A stretch of DNA of 64,000 nucleotides from CBDCVD01 sp965224015 (GCA_965224015.1 OZ245032.1:1798001-1862000); one strand, 5' to 3'. Counted from the stretch's first letter, positions 1 to 8,726 are shown. Notes: generated from the sequence alone by a model not told the origin. A program made the numbers and translations.

Positions 1-778
1 TGGGAACTGATTTTGCGTCCTTGGCCCCTTGCCAGCGCATGAGTGCCACGCGAGCGGGGCGGGCGCTGCCCTGGGCAACGGCAAGCAAGGCGCGCATCCC
101 CAATTGCTCCAGTCGTTTGTCGGTGAGAACCTCAACGCCAAGGCCTTTTTTGCGCAAGGCTGTAATCCTTCTGGCGAACTCAATGGGCCCAAGGGTATTG
201 GCCGGCTCATTAACCAGATCCCGCGCCAGTTGGGTTCCCGCGGCAACGGCGCGTGCGGTTTTCAGGGCCTTGCGCGCGGGTGCCGGTTGCGCGCAGCAAA
301 TGCGCACAGTCACGGATTTTGGTGCTTTCTTGTTACCCTTGTCTTCCTGGGTTTGGTATTTGTCAAAACGGTAGGTCCGCAGGATCATGCCATGGCCAGC
401 AGCGCCGATATCGTTCGCGTCCACGGCTGTACGGGTGTGCCGTTCCACCACTACGGTCGCTGAAGTGATGGACTTGGCTTGCAGCATACCGGCGATCTCG
501 CCGCCTAACAGGCGCCATTGATGCGCGTCCTTGGGTGCCGCATCACCGACCCCCATCACGATCAGCCGCTCGAAAGCCAGCCCCCGGGGGGCGATCAGGT
601 CCGCGATACTGTGGCGCTTGCCATCAAAATTTGCGGTCGCAAGGGCTTTTTTGATAAAATTTTCTGCCGGCTTTATCAGCGCGCGCGCCTTGGAACCAAA
701 CTGCAGCTTGGAGGTGGCAAGAATAACGCAGGTGCCTGCGGTGGGAAGCGTATCGGTAAGGGTCAACTTTAATGTCAT
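1..778 (-). CDS. pepA: Leucyl aminopeptidase PepA, N-terminal 259 residues (runs off the window)
   Basis: This is the 5' part of a cytosolic M17 leucyl aminopeptidase, a metallopeptidase that removes N-terminal residues from peptides. Translating the minus strand from the ATG at 778-776 gives 259 residues without a stop. They include DLVNEPANTLGP (about residues 187-198), the signature at the junction to the catalytic domain, followed by LEQLGMRALLAVAQGS. The metal-binding part lies beyond base 1. Full-length family members are about 480-500 residues, so roughly half is visible. In many proteobacteria pepA is divergent from lptF; here lptF begins 12.3 kb away, beyond a catabolic island. Confidence 0.93.
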   Translation of the reverse strand, partial: MTLKLTLTDTLPTAGTCVILATSKLQFGSKARALIKPAENFIKKALATANFDGKRHSIADLIAPRGLAFERLIVMGVGDAAPKDAHQWRLLGGEIAGMLQAKSITSATVVVERHTRTAVDANDIGAAGHGMILRTYRFDKYQTQEDKGNKKAPKSVTVRICCAQPAPARKALKTARAVAAGTQLARDLVNEPANTLGPIEFARRITALRKKGLGVEVLTDKRLEQLGMRALLAVAQGSARPARVALMRWQGAKDAKSVP

Positions 779-923
779 TGGCTCAATCTCAGTTCAATCC
801 GGTGTGCAATCGTTTGCCCGTTGCGGCGGTTATTATCATAAATGTGGCTGACAACAAAATGCGAAAATTCTTGTGCAACGGGTTCCTGATTTACGCCGCC
901 CTTGGCTATGGGCTTGTGGCTCT

Positions 924-2651
924 CTATTGTTCGCGCTTGCCCGGCAGCAAAAAATCGAAATCGCAGCCCTGCGTCGCGGGCATGACGTGGTCGCGATAAA
1001 GTTTGGCATAGCCGCGCGTCGCTTGCGGCGCGGTATCGATGGTCGGCTCGCGCGTTGCAAGCTCAGCGGCGTCAACTTGCAGGTCGAGGCTTCTGGCGGA
1101 GGCCGACAGGCGGATGCGATCCCCCGTGCGCACCAGCGACAGCGGCCCACCGACGGCGGCGTCCGGCGTGACATGCAATACTATGGTGCCATACGCGGTC
1201 CCACTCATGCGTGCGTCGGAGATGCGCACCATGTCCTTTACGCCCGATTGTGCCAGTTTCTTTGGGATCGGCAAATAACCGGCCTCCGGCATACCCGACG
1301 CGCTATGGGGTCCGGCGTTCTGTAATACCAGGATGTCGTCCGGTTTGACATCAAGGTCGGGATCATCGATGCGCGTGGCAAGATCTTCCAGCGAGGAGAA
1401 GACCACAGCACGACCCTCATGCTCAAGCAGTTTTTCTGTTGCCGCGGCGCGCTTAAGAATAGCGCCCTCTGGCGCCAAAGATCCTTTCAAGGCGATCAGG
1501 CCGCCAACCGCATTTATCGGATCGCCGGCGCGACGGATTACGGTTTCATCGATGGGGTCGGACAGACCCGCTGCCAGCCGGTCTGCAAGCGTGCCCCCGG
1601 TCACATCGCGGCACCCCACAAAAAGCCTGTCAGCAAGTTCATGCAGCACACCATCCAGCCCTCCGGCGGCATGAAAGTCCTCCATGTAACCCGCGCCAAC
1701 CGGCTTCAAATTCACTAACACCGGTGTCTCGTGGCTTAAGCGGTTAAGGCGATCAAGGTCAAGCCTGATACCAAGCCGCCCGGCAATCGCGGTGAGGTGA
1801 ATAACGGCATTAGTCGAGCCAGACACCGCAAGCAGGACGCGCAGCGCGTTTTCAACGGATTGCCTGGTCATGATATTGGCGGGCACGGGCTTTCCCGTCT
1901 CGGCCATGCGTACGGCTTGAGCGCCCGTTGCTTCCGCCGCCCGCAACCGATCGGCATGGATCGCCGGAATACTCGCTGTCCCCGGCAGCATCATGCCAAG
2001 CGTTTCGCCGATCAGCGCCATGGTGCTGGCCGTACCCATCACCGCGCAGGTGCCGGCCGTCACAGCCAGGCGGCTTTCCACCAGCGCGATCTCTTCGGTG
2101 CTGATGCGGCCTGCCCTGTACTCGGCCCAAAAGCGTCGGCAGTCCGTGCAGGCACCGAGCCGTTCACCACGGTGACGACCGGTAGACATAGGCCCGCCAA
2201 CAAGCAGGATGGCAGGCTTACCGGCAGACGCTGCCCCCATCAATAATGCAGGTACGGTCTTATCGCACCCCCCCATCAGCACGACGGCGTCCATGGGTTG
2301 GGCTCGAATCATCTCTTCCACCGTCATGGCCATGAGATTGCGGTAGACCATAGATGTCGGGCTCAAAAACACCTCGCCCAATGAAATGACCGGAAAGGCG
2401 ACCGGTAGGGCGCCCTCGGCGAGCACACCCCGCTTTACAGCCTCTAGCAGTTCGGGAAAATGGCGGTGGCAATTGTTGAAGCCGCTTTGCGTGTAGCAAA
2501 TGCCCACGACGGGTTTGTCCAGAGCCTTGTCCGTGTAGCCCATGGACTTGGCGAAAGAGCGACGCAAGTAACGGGCAAAATCACGATCGCCGTAGTGGGT
2601 CAGACCTTGGTCGAAGCCCTTGGGGTTGCCAGATTTGTCTTCATTTGTCAT
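924..2651 (-). CDS. IlvD/Edd family sugar-acid dehydratase
   Basis: 575-residue member of the IlvD/Edd iron-sulfur dehydratases, which convert aldonic acids (arabonate, xylonate, galactonate and others) to 2-keto-3-deoxy acids. Three cysteines match the [2Fe-2S] ligands: C61 (NNCHRHF), C129 (GGCDKT) and C202 (AGTCAVMG). The length matches pentonate dehydratases (about 580-590) better than Edd (about 600). The start has an SD (ggagg) 9 nt upstream, lying inside the end of the aldehyde dehydrogenase remnant, and the two frames overlap as ATGA. It is the last gene of a minus-strand operon with a Gfo/Idh oxidoreductase and an IolD-like enzyme. The exact substrate cannot be read from sequence; dihydroxyacid dehydratase (IlvD proper) is less likely given the context. 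Confidence 0.88.
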   Translation of the reverse strand: MTNEDKSGNPKGFDQGLTHYGDRDFARYLRRSFAKSMGYTDKALDKPVVGICYTQSGFNNCHRHFPELLEAVKRGVLAEGALPVAFPVISLGEVFLSPTSMVYRNLMAMTVEEMIRAQPMDAVVLMGGCDKTVPALLMGAASAGKPAILLVGGPMSTGRHRGERLGACTDCRRFWAEYRAGRISTEEIALVESRLAVTAGTCAVMGTASTMALIGETLGMMLPGTASIPAIHADRLRAAEATGAQAVRMAETGKPVPANIMTRQSVENALRVLLAVSGSTNAVIHLTAIAGRLGIRLDLDRLNRLSHETPVLVNLKPVGAGYMEDFHAAGGLDGVLHELADRLFVGCRDVTGGTLADRLAAGLSDPIDETVIRRAGDPINAVGGLIALKGSLAPEGAILKRAAATEKLLEHEGRAVVFSSLEDLATRIDDPDLDVKPDDILVLQNAGPHSASGMPEAGYLPIPKKLAQSGVKDMVRISDARMSGTAYGTIVLHVTPDAAVGGPLSLVRTGDRIRLSASARSLDLQVDAAELATREPTIDTAPQATRGYAKLYRDHVMPATQGCDFDFLLPGKREQ

Positions 2652-2926
2652 CCATGGGTGCCTCCGTGCGCAGGTCTGTGCCGTATATACTGTGGCACGA
2701 GGTAATCAAAAATGCCAAGGTTGCTGCCCTCACGGCCAGAGCCACTTTCCTTAATACCACCGAACGGCGTCGCGTTGGCGCGCGTGCGCCCGCCTTTTGC
2801 CGTGGCGTCCTCCATCAACCGCAAGGCTTGTTCGCGTGCCCGGCGGCGGACCATCGGCCCGATGGTCACCCCGTCGGCAGCCGCTTTCCATTGTCGCGCA
2901 ATCAGCAGCCCAAAATTTTCATACAT
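2648..2926 (-). pseudogene. In-frame shrunken aldehyde dehydrogenase remnant (92 residues)
   Basis: The frame joins three separate pieces of an NAD-dependent aldehyde dehydrogenase of the succinate/ketoglutarate-semialdehyde type. The pieces are an N-terminal start (MYENFGLLIARQWKAAADG), a late-middle piece (IGPMVRRRAREQALRLMEDA) and the C-terminal signature (PFGGIKESGSGREGSN). The nucleotide-binding region and the catalytic Cys and Glu, about 380 residues in all, are gone, so it cannot be an enzyme. Yet the frame is open, has an SD (agagga, 6 nt from ATG) and ends in ATGA overlap with the dehydratase start. It may persist only to couple translation of the dehydratase. Confidence 0.8.
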
Positions 2927-2975
2927 GACATTCCTCTGCACATTTTTCTTTTGAAAGGATTGAAGGGATTGAATT

Positions 2976-4871
2976 TCAAATAGGCGAACGTGCGTAGAGC
3001 GCCTGCACATCCCTGCACCAGCTGCCAACGTTCCAGCGACCGTAAGCGCCCAGCCCCACGGCGGCATTGTCGCCGTAATAGACAGGAACATGGACAAGGC
3101 TTAGCCCCTTGTGGGCGCGCGCCCTGGCAAGCGCTGTGCGCAGCGTGCGCGAGTCGGTGCCCCCGTACAGAGCCAGCACCCCTTTGACGGCGGCGGCCAT
3201 GGCCACATAGTCCACCGCCACCGTATCAGAGGTACGAAATTCCTGGTTGTATTGCGCTGTCTGCAAATGACTGATAGCGGCCATACGGCGGTTGTCAAGA
3301 AGCAGAATTGTGGCGTGGACGCCGTGTTCGACGCCGTCAATGAGAACCTGCGGGTTCATCATGAAGGAGCCGTCACCGGTAAAAGCCATGGCGTAGCGGC
3401 CCTTTTGCGCTACGGCCCCGGCAAGAAGAGCCGACACGGCAAAGCCCATATAGGAGGCCCCCGCCTCCGTGATGCTCTCCAGGGGCGCATCGTCCTCAAC
3501 GATCTGGAAACCGTTGGCCTGTACATCGCCTGCATCGAAAATCTTCATAGCGCCCACAGACTTGCAGAAGTCGGCAGCGGTTTTGATGGCTTGCGGCTGT
3601 GTCATAACAGGCTTGCCCCACACAGGATCGGCCTGCACGCAGGCGGCATACTGCTGCGCTTTGAAAGCCTTCCATTCCTGTTTCTTGGCAAGGCAGGCAG
3701 CAAGCCATGGTGCCTTGTTGACGTTTACGGCGTCGGTGCGGGATAACACGTCGCACAGCCTGGTGATCACCGCGCCCGCGTCACCGGTAAGGGCCAGTGT
3801 GTGGTTATAGTGCTGCACGTCGATGGGATCTGCGTTGATATTGATGACCTGTCTAACCTTCGGCCAACCGGTGCCGGAACAGTCACTCTGGCACACGGCG
3901 CGGCTGCCGATAACGATCAACAGATCAGCGTTATCCATGGCATGGTTGCCGCTAATGGATCCCTTTGATCCGCCGACATGCATATTGTGTGGGTGGCTGT
4001 CGGGCAAGACGCCGGTGGAACCTGGACTTAGGACCACTACCGCACCTGTGGTCTCGGCCAGCAGACGTACAGCCTGCGGAAAAAACCGACTACCGCCACC
4101 GGCCTTGATAGCTATGCGTTGTGCGGATGCGATCAGCTGCGCCGCCCTGCAAAGCCCTTGATCGTCGACGGGCGCTTGCGGCACCCAGTGAGGGCGCTCG
4201 GGCAAGGAGGCGAGCCGCAACGTTGCGGTGGCCGCCTGGACATTCATGGGTAGGTTCAGAAAAAACGGAACCGCTTTCCAGGGGTGGAAGACACATTGCG
4301 CACCGCGGCGCAAGGCATCGCGTAAAGCGTTCGGCTCGTAAAGGGTATACGACTGGCCCATGGCCGCGGTAATCTGTCCGAACAGGCCTTGCGCGGGTTT
4401 GGGGATCTGCTGCATGTTATAGCCTTCCCCGTAGGTCGTTTCGTCACCATAGATGTGATAGACGCCGATGCCGTTTGCGGCCGCTGCAAGCGAGCCGGCC
4501 ATGGCTTGCAGCGCACCAGGGCCGATGGAGGTTACGACGGCACAGGTTTCTCCGTAGATCCAGCGTAGCGCTGTTGCGGCATGAGCCATTTCCACCTCGT
4601 TGCGAAACTGCCAGCAGGAAACCAGACCCGCTTCCTCGTAGATGCGCAAGACCTCGCCGAAGGCTGTGGAGCCGTGGCCGAAAATCACCAAATACTTGGT
4701 CACGCCTTGCCGCGCGAGGCCCAGAACCAGGGCTTCGGAAAAAGAAAGTTCGAAACAGTCCGGCAACAGGCTTGCAGCAATGGCATCATTGAGACCACCA
4801 GCACGTGCGAACCAGGCTGCGCGCGGAGCCATGGCGTCTGGAGAGGATGGAAAGGCAGCAGCAGCGGCCAT
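2976..4871 (-). CDS. ThDP-dependent enzyme of the IolD / acetolactate-synthase superfamily
   Basis: 631 residues with the three-domain layout of ThDP enzymes. The N-terminal Pyr domain has the catalytic glutamate in FRNEVEMAHAAT (E92) and a GPGALQAMAG turn. The C-terminal PP domain has the ThDP/Mg motif GDGSFMMN followed about 25 residues later by LLDNRRM (about residues 495-525). Length and the GHG motif near residue 65 resemble IolD, the trihydroxycyclohexane-dione hydrolase of myo-inositol catabolism, but the sequence differs at many expected IolD positions, so I call the superfamily and not the enzyme. It begins 3 bases after the stop of the Gfo/Idh gene, which fits an inositol-like or sugar route. 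No other iol genes are in view. Confidence 0.78.
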   Translation of the reverse strand: MAAAAAFPSSPDAMAPRAAWFARAGGLNDAIAASLLPDCFELSFSEALVLGLARQGVTKYLVIFGHGSTAFGEVLRIYEEAGLVSCWQFRNEVEMAHAATALRWIYGETCAVVTSIGPGALQAMAGSLAAAANGIGVYHIYGDETTYGEGYNMQQIPKPAQGLFGQITAAMGQSYTLYEPNALRDALRRGAQCVFHPWKAVPFFLNLPMNVQAATATLRLASLPERPHWVPQAPVDDQGLCRAAQLIASAQRIAIKAGGGSRFFPQAVRLLAETTGAVVVLSPGSTGVLPDSHPHNMHVGGSKGSISGNHAMDNADLLIVIGSRAVCQSDCSGTGWPKVRQVININADPIDVQHYNHTLALTGDAGAVITRLCDVLSRTDAVNVNKAPWLAACLAKKQEWKAFKAQQYAACVQADPVWGKPVMTQPQAIKTAADFCKSVGAMKIFDAGDVQANGFQIVEDDAPLESITEAGASYMGFAVSALLAGAVAQKGRYAMAFTGDGSFMMNPQVLIDGVEHGVHATILLLDNRRMAAISHLQTAQYNQEFRTSDTVAVDYVAMAAAVKGVLALYGGTDSRTLRTALARARAHKGLSLVHVPVYYGDNAAVGLGAYGRWNVGSWCRDVQALYARSPI

Positions 4872-4874
4872 AGG

Positions 4875-5963
4875 TCAAACCCGGTCAGTTACAGAAAATG
4901 TTATCGTTTTGCCCGATGCAGCGGACTGTTCAGCCGCCAGTGCAAAGCGCAGTATCCTATGCGCCTGCGGTGCGGTCAGTATCGGCTGTCCCTCTCCACG
5001 CGAGAGAACATCAATGAAATGGCGTGTGGAAAGGACAAAGCTTTCCTCCCAAGCGGTGACCATGTCATGGTAAATCGTCACCTGGCCGTCTCTGTAGAGT
5101 GCCACGGGGGGCGGATCACCGAGGCGACCATGGCCGCAATTGATCCAGATCACGCCCTTGCTACCGGTGATTTCCACGCGGTCGTCCTGTGCGTAGTGGC
5201 GGGTGGCGATCTCAAGTTCCGGAGAATAGACGACCTCCAGATTGCCGACGCGGCCGCCTGAAAAGCGAAAGGAAACCATGGAGGGTGCATCAAGAAGCGA
5301 GCCGTCGGCTGCCCGTGTTTCGCCGATAAAGGCGTGGACGGCTTCAGGGTCGCCCATGAAATACCAGGCCAGCGCGAATTTGTGGTGACCGTCATCAAAG
5401 ACAAGCGGCCCCCCACCGGACTTGGCTCTTTCCTGACGCCAGGCATTGGCGGCTTCTGGCACGCGCCATGCGTCCGCACTTTTTCCCGGATTGCTCTTGA
5501 TGCGGATCGACAGGGGGGTGCCAATGGCATCGGCATCAATCAAAGCGCGGGCCTTAAGTACGGGCGGATAGAAGATGAAATTCTCAAAGACCTTGAACGG
5601 CCGTTCGGCGGTTGCAGCCGCGGCAACCAGTCTGTCGGCCTCTTCAAGCGACGTGCACATGGGTTTTTGCAGGCAAACAGCCTTTCCCGCTTCGATCGCC
5701 TTCAGGCCGGCGCAAACGTGCAGATGATGGGGTAACAGGATTTCGACCAGGTCAACGTCAGCGCGGCTCAGCAGGGCCGCGATATCGTTGGTGATAAAGA
5801 CGGGACCACACTTCCACGCAATTGCGCGCCGGCGAGCCGCATCAATGTCGCGATCGCACAGGGCCACGATCCGTGTCTTGGGGTTATTGCAATACTCAAT
5901 GGCGTGGAGATCGGAAATGCGGCCGGTGCCGATGATACCTACGCCGAAAGGCTTGTTGCCCAT
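4875..5963 (-). CDS. Gfo/Idh/MocA family NAD(P)-dependent oxidoreductase
   Basis: 362 residues. The N-terminal Rossmann fold has GIIGTGRIS (residues 9-17), followed by DVDLVEILLPHHLH and the family's EKP-type motif as LQKPMC (K100-P101). The C-terminal domain holds DDGHHKFALAW, the usual D-x3-H catalytic region. Family members oxidise or reduce cyclic polyols and sugars such as myo-inositol or glucose, using NAD(P). First gene of the minus-strand operon Gfo - ThDP enzyme - ALDH remnant - dehydratase. The SD (cggaga) lies only about 10 bases from the inserted MITE, so any promoter must be inside that element or upstream in the iclR gene. Confidence 0.88.
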   Translation of the reverse strand: MGNKPFGVGIIGTGRISDLHAIEYCNNPKTRIVALCDRDIDAARRRAIAWKCGPVFITNDIAALLSRADVDLVEILLPHHLHVCAGLKAIEAGKAVCLQKPMCTSLEEADRLVAAAATAERPFKVFENFIFYPPVLKARALIDADAIGTPLSIRIKSNPGKSADAWRVPEAANAWRQERAKSGGGPLVFDDGHHKFALAWYFMGDPEAVHAFIGETRAADGSLLDAPSMVSFRFSGGRVGNLEVVYSPELEIATRHYAQDDRVEITGSKGVIWINCGHGRLGDPPPVALYRDGQVTIYHDMVTAWEESFVLSTRHFIDVLSRGEGQPILTAPQAHRILRFALAAEQSAASGKTITFSVTDRV

Positions 5964-5977
5964 AGGGTCTCCGTCTA

Positions 5978-6427
5978 GAGCGTATCAGGTCTTAATAGAA
6001 TCAATTCTGTTTCTCGATTGGCGAGGCGATTCCCACGTTCAAGGCGATCGAAGAGCGATGTTTATCCATCTCTCAAGAGCGGCTTGGGCGTGGGCGTTGC
6101 GCCAATCGGAAACCCGAAGGGGCGCTTTTGCTATAGATTTATAGGGCGATCAGCTTTATGGCGTTAGCTTTACCTCTGGTAAAATGGGTACAGCTAACCC
6201 CATGCTGATCTCATATGAACCTTAAGTCTCTTGCAAATAGCCCCCCTATATCCTGCAAGACTATACCAGCGGTATGGGCTTTATGGACACGCCGACTGGT
6301 GGACTGCCTTGCTAACACACCTCGTTGACGCTAATGCATTAGCCCTTGTCAAAGACCCTTGGTAATAAGGCCCATCTTGTCGCAAAATCGCTCCGTCAGA
6401 ATGGTTCTATTAAGACCTGACACGCTC
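5978..6427. mobile_element. MITE-like element, full-length copy 1 (450 bp)
   Basis: Non-coding element with long terminal inverted repeats. The left end starts GAGCGTATCAGGTCTTAA and the right end, read inward, GAGCGTGTCAGGTCTTAA; the match continues for about 32 bases. TA flanks both sides (5976-5977, 6428-6429). The interior matches copy 2 (11642-11999) in inverted orientation, except for a 101-bp repeat inserted at 6264-6364. It lies between the IclR stop codon and the Gfo/Idh start. No transposase frame exists, so an autonomous partner is expected elsewhere. Conceptual peptides from this DNA are artefacts. Confidence 0.85.
6264..6364 (-). repeat. 101-bp dispersed repeat nested in MITE copy 1
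   Basis: Reverse-oriented copy of the family that begins TACCAAGGG and ends CCGCTGGTA. The MITE copy at 11642-11999 lacks it and shows the uninterrupted sequence GACTTAAGGCCC, so this is a filled site beside a known empty one. Confidence 0.8.
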
Positions 6428-7155
6428 TAGGTCGACTGGGATGATACGCCAAGTACGATCCGGCCAAGTTCAGCCAGACGCCGGTCGTCGATACGCACGC
6501 TGGGACCGGACACGCCAATGGCGGCGATCATACGGTCACGATCATCATGAACGGGCCGGGCAACGCAGCGAATACCAGACGCATACTCCTCGTCATCGAT
6601 TGCATAGCCGCGCCTGCGGGTGGCTTCAATCTCAGTATCCAGCCGAGCCATGGTTGTAATGGTGGTTGCCGTGTAGGATTTGAGTTCGATCTCGGGACGC
6701 TCATGTCCGAAGGCGAGAAATGCCTTACCCAGTGCCGTGCAATGCAGGGGCGCCAGCGCGCCGATCGGATGGTCGACCTTTAGCGGCAGTGTGGAATCGA
6801 TTTTGTCGACGTACCAAACCCGCGATTTCACCAACACCGCCAAATGGGCGCATTCGTGTGTGCGAGCCACAAGAGCCTCAAGAGCGCCACGCCATTCTTC
6901 CTTGCACTGAACGATTTCCTCCAAAGAGTGCCCCACCGGCCCGTGCGTTCCGGCAACTTTGCAGGCCAGGCAATAGCGGCGGCGTTCATCCTGGTGGGCA
7001 TATCCCGCCGCCACCAGGGTCTTGAGAATATGTGACATGTTTGACTTCTCGACGCCCAGGGCCGTGGCCACATCCGTCAGGCGCACGGGTGCGGCCTGCT
7101 GGCGCATGTAATCCAGGGTTTTCAGTCCTCTTGTCAAAGATTGAAGTAGCCGCAT
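6427..7155 (-). CDS. IclR family transcriptional regulator
   Basis: 242 residues from the ATG at 7155, chosen because it has an SD (gggag, 9 nt upstream). An upstream ATG at 7215 sits inside a probable operator and has none. N-terminal winged helix (LTDVATALGVEKSNMSHILK), then the IclR effector domain with the usual C-terminal pattern (GYAIDDEEYASGIRCVARPV, followed by IGVSGPSVRI). IclR proteins bind small catabolites and usually repress neighbouring catabolic genes. It is divergent from the CUT1 ABC transporter and upstream of the Gfo/Idh operon on the same strand, so it probably controls both. Its stop codon TAG (6429-6427) consists of the TA target plus the first G of MITE copy 1. Confidence 0.88.
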   Translation of the reverse strand: MRLLQSLTRGLKTLDYMRQQAAPVRLTDVATALGVEKSNMSHILKTLVAAGYAHQDERRRYCLACKVAGTHGPVGHSLEEIVQCKEEWRGALEALVARTHECAHLAVLVKSRVWYVDKIDSTLPLKVDHPIGALAPLHCTALGKAFLAFGHERPEIELKSYTATTITTMARLDTEIEATRRRGYAIDDEEYASGIRCVARPVHDDRDRMIAAIGVSGPSVRIDDRRLAELGRIVLGVSSQST

Positions 7156-7202
7156 GCGTGTCTGCTCCCGAAAAGACCTTGGAAAGTTTGCACATGCCGC
7201 AC

Positions 7203-7222
7203 AAAAGTACAACATATAGAAA
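7203..7222. promoter_or_regulatory. Candidate IclR operator, site 1
   Basis: AAAGTACAACATAT occurs here and again at 7347-7360, both in the iclR / ABC-transporter intergenic space and nowhere else noticed. This copy lies over the iclR 5' side, which would suit autoregulation. Inferred from repetition only. Confidence 0.45.
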
Positions 7223-7346
7223 CTTTCATCCTATAGTGCCAGTTAATACCCAATCAGGCCATAAAAAATATTCATATGCAATACTTTTTATTGACAATGT
7301 CGTGAATTTGCGTGTGAATGGCACAATAACTCGGATTCATAACAAC

Positions 7347-7372
7347 AAAGTACAACATATGTGACCTTGTAC
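7347..7372. promoter_or_regulatory. Candidate IclR operator, site 2
   Basis: Second copy of AAAGTACAACATAT. It forms the inverted repeat GTACAA-11 nt-TTGTAC (7350-7372) ending directly before the SD (aggagg) of the ABC substrate-binding gene. A repressor bound here would block transcription or ribosome entry. Confidence 0.5.
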
Positions 7373-7385
7373 AGGAGGATGAAAA

Positions 7386-8654
7386 ATGTTGAAAAGAAGA
7401 ACTCTGCTGGCCGCAGCAGTCGTTTCATCGGCCCTATTCGGGACAATTTCGGCGTTTGCTCAGGGCAGCGGCGAGGTAACCACGAGCCACTACTTTACCG
7501 GTGAACTGGGGTTAAAGGGCATTAATGAAATATTCGCCCAGTTCCAGTCAGAGACCGGCATAACCGTTAAGGACAGCCCCATAGGTCACGAGGATTTCAA
7601 GGCCGGCATCCTGGTGCGCGCGGCGGGCAAGAACTTACCCGATGTGTTCAGCTACTGGGCCGGCGCACGCACGCAGTTTGTTGTAGACTCTGACAGCCTG
7701 CGCCCGATCGACGACATGTGGAACCGCAACGGATTGGACAAAATTGTGGCAAAGTCCGTTGCCGATGGTGCAACGCTTTATAACGGAAAGCGTTACCTGG
7801 TGCCGTTCGGCTATCACTACGCCGGCATGTTTTACAACACCAGGGTTCTGGCTGAGGCCGGCATGACCGTCGCACCCAAAACCTGGGACGAATTTCTTGC
7901 CCTGTGCGAAAAGCTGAAAGCCAAGGGGATTGCGCCGATCGCATTGGGCTCCAAGGATCGCTGGCCGGCGCAGTTCTGGTTCGACTATCTGCTGTTGCGC
8001 ACCGCCGGTCCCGCGTATCGCGCCAAGTTGATGGATGGCAGCGCCTCCTATTCCGATCCCGAAGTCAAGGCGGCCATGGCACTTTGGAAGGAGCTTGCCG
8101 ACAAGGGGTATTTTGTACCCAACGCTAACGCCGAGAGCTGGACCGATGCGTCCGACAAGGTTGCCCGCGGCGATGCCGCAATGACACTGATGGGAACCTG
8201 GATCACCGGCTATTGGAACGGCATCGGGCTACAACCGGGCGAGGATTACGATTTTTTTGAGTTCCCCGTGGTCACCGATGGCGTGGCCAACGCCGTTGTT
8301 GGCCCTGTGGATGGGCTGGTCATCTCCGCCAATGCGGCAAATCCTGAAAATGCCGCGACATTGTTGAACTTTTTGGTCTCCAAACCTGACGTGCAGGCGA
8401 AATGGGCGGGGATTCAGGGGGCATTATCGGCCAATGTTAATGTCGATGCGTCCTCCTACACGCCGGTCATGCAGCACGCCCTTAAGGTGGTGGATGCAGC
8501 CGACACATTCGCCTTCAACTATGACCTGTCCACGCCGCCCCCTGTCGCTGAGGTTGGGCTTTCCATGTTTGCCAGGTTTATGGACGATCCCTCCCAAATG
8601 GACGCCATCCTGGAGCAGACAGCAGCAGATGTCAAAAAGGCGTTCGCGGAATAA
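7386..8654 (+). CDS. CUT1 sugar ABC transporter, substrate-binding protein
   Basis: 422 residues, of which the first 25 or so form a Sec signal peptide (KRRTLLAAAVVSSALFG, cleavage near AFAQ). The mature part is a family-1 extracellular solute-binding protein, with LPDVFSYWAG, YLVPFGYHYAGMFYN and the C-terminal PENAATLLNFLVS repeat-helix region. It acts in the periplasm, delivering a sugar to the two permeases downstream. A strong SD (aggagg) precedes the ATG. First gene of a four-gene plus-strand operon next to sugar-acid enzymes, so the ligand is probably a sugar or polyol used by that pathway; the exact ligand is unknown. Confidence 0.92.
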   Translation: MLKRRTLLAAAVVSSALFGTISAFAQGSGEVTTSHYFTGELGLKGINEIFAQFQSETGITVKDSPIGHEDFKAGILVRAAGKNLPDVFSYWAGARTQFVVDSDSLRPIDDMWNRNGLDKIVAKSVADGATLYNGKRYLVPFGYHYAGMFYNTRVLAEAGMTVAPKTWDEFLALCEKLKAKGIAPIALGSKDRWPAQFWFDYLLLRTAGPAYRAKLMDGSASYSDPEVKAAMALWKELADKGYFVPNANAESWTDASDKVARGDAAMTLMGTWITGYWNGIGLQPGEDYDFFEFPVVTDGVANAVVGPVDGLVISANAANPENAATLLNFLVSKPDVQAKWAGIQGALSANVNVDASSYTPVMQHALKVVDAADTFAFNYDLSTPPPVAEVGLSMFARFMDDPSQMDAILEQTAADVKKAFAE

Positions 8655-8667
8655 AGAACAAGCACAG

Positions 8668-8695
8668 GGATTGCCGGCTCTTGCGCCGGCAATCC
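8668..8695 (+). promoter_or_regulatory. Intercistronic stem-loop after the binding-protein gene
   Basis: Perfect 11-bp stem (GGATTGCCGGC / GCCGGCAATCC) with a 6-nt loop, without a U tract. Such hairpins between binding-protein and permease genes typically protect the upstream mRNA and give excess binding protein. It could act as a partial terminator. Confidence 0.7.
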
Positions 8696-8726
8696 GTTCA
8701 GTGGCCGGCGACAGGAGGAGGCCCGC

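Noticed and set aside
5788..6144. Peptides containing QVLIESILFLDWRGD at several places
   Set aside because: They are translations of the MITE ends and interior, repeated wherever the element occurs, without start signals.
6264..6364. Integron attC site
   Set aside because: Size is similar, but the GTTRRRY core and its partner are absent and no integrase or cassette genes are near.
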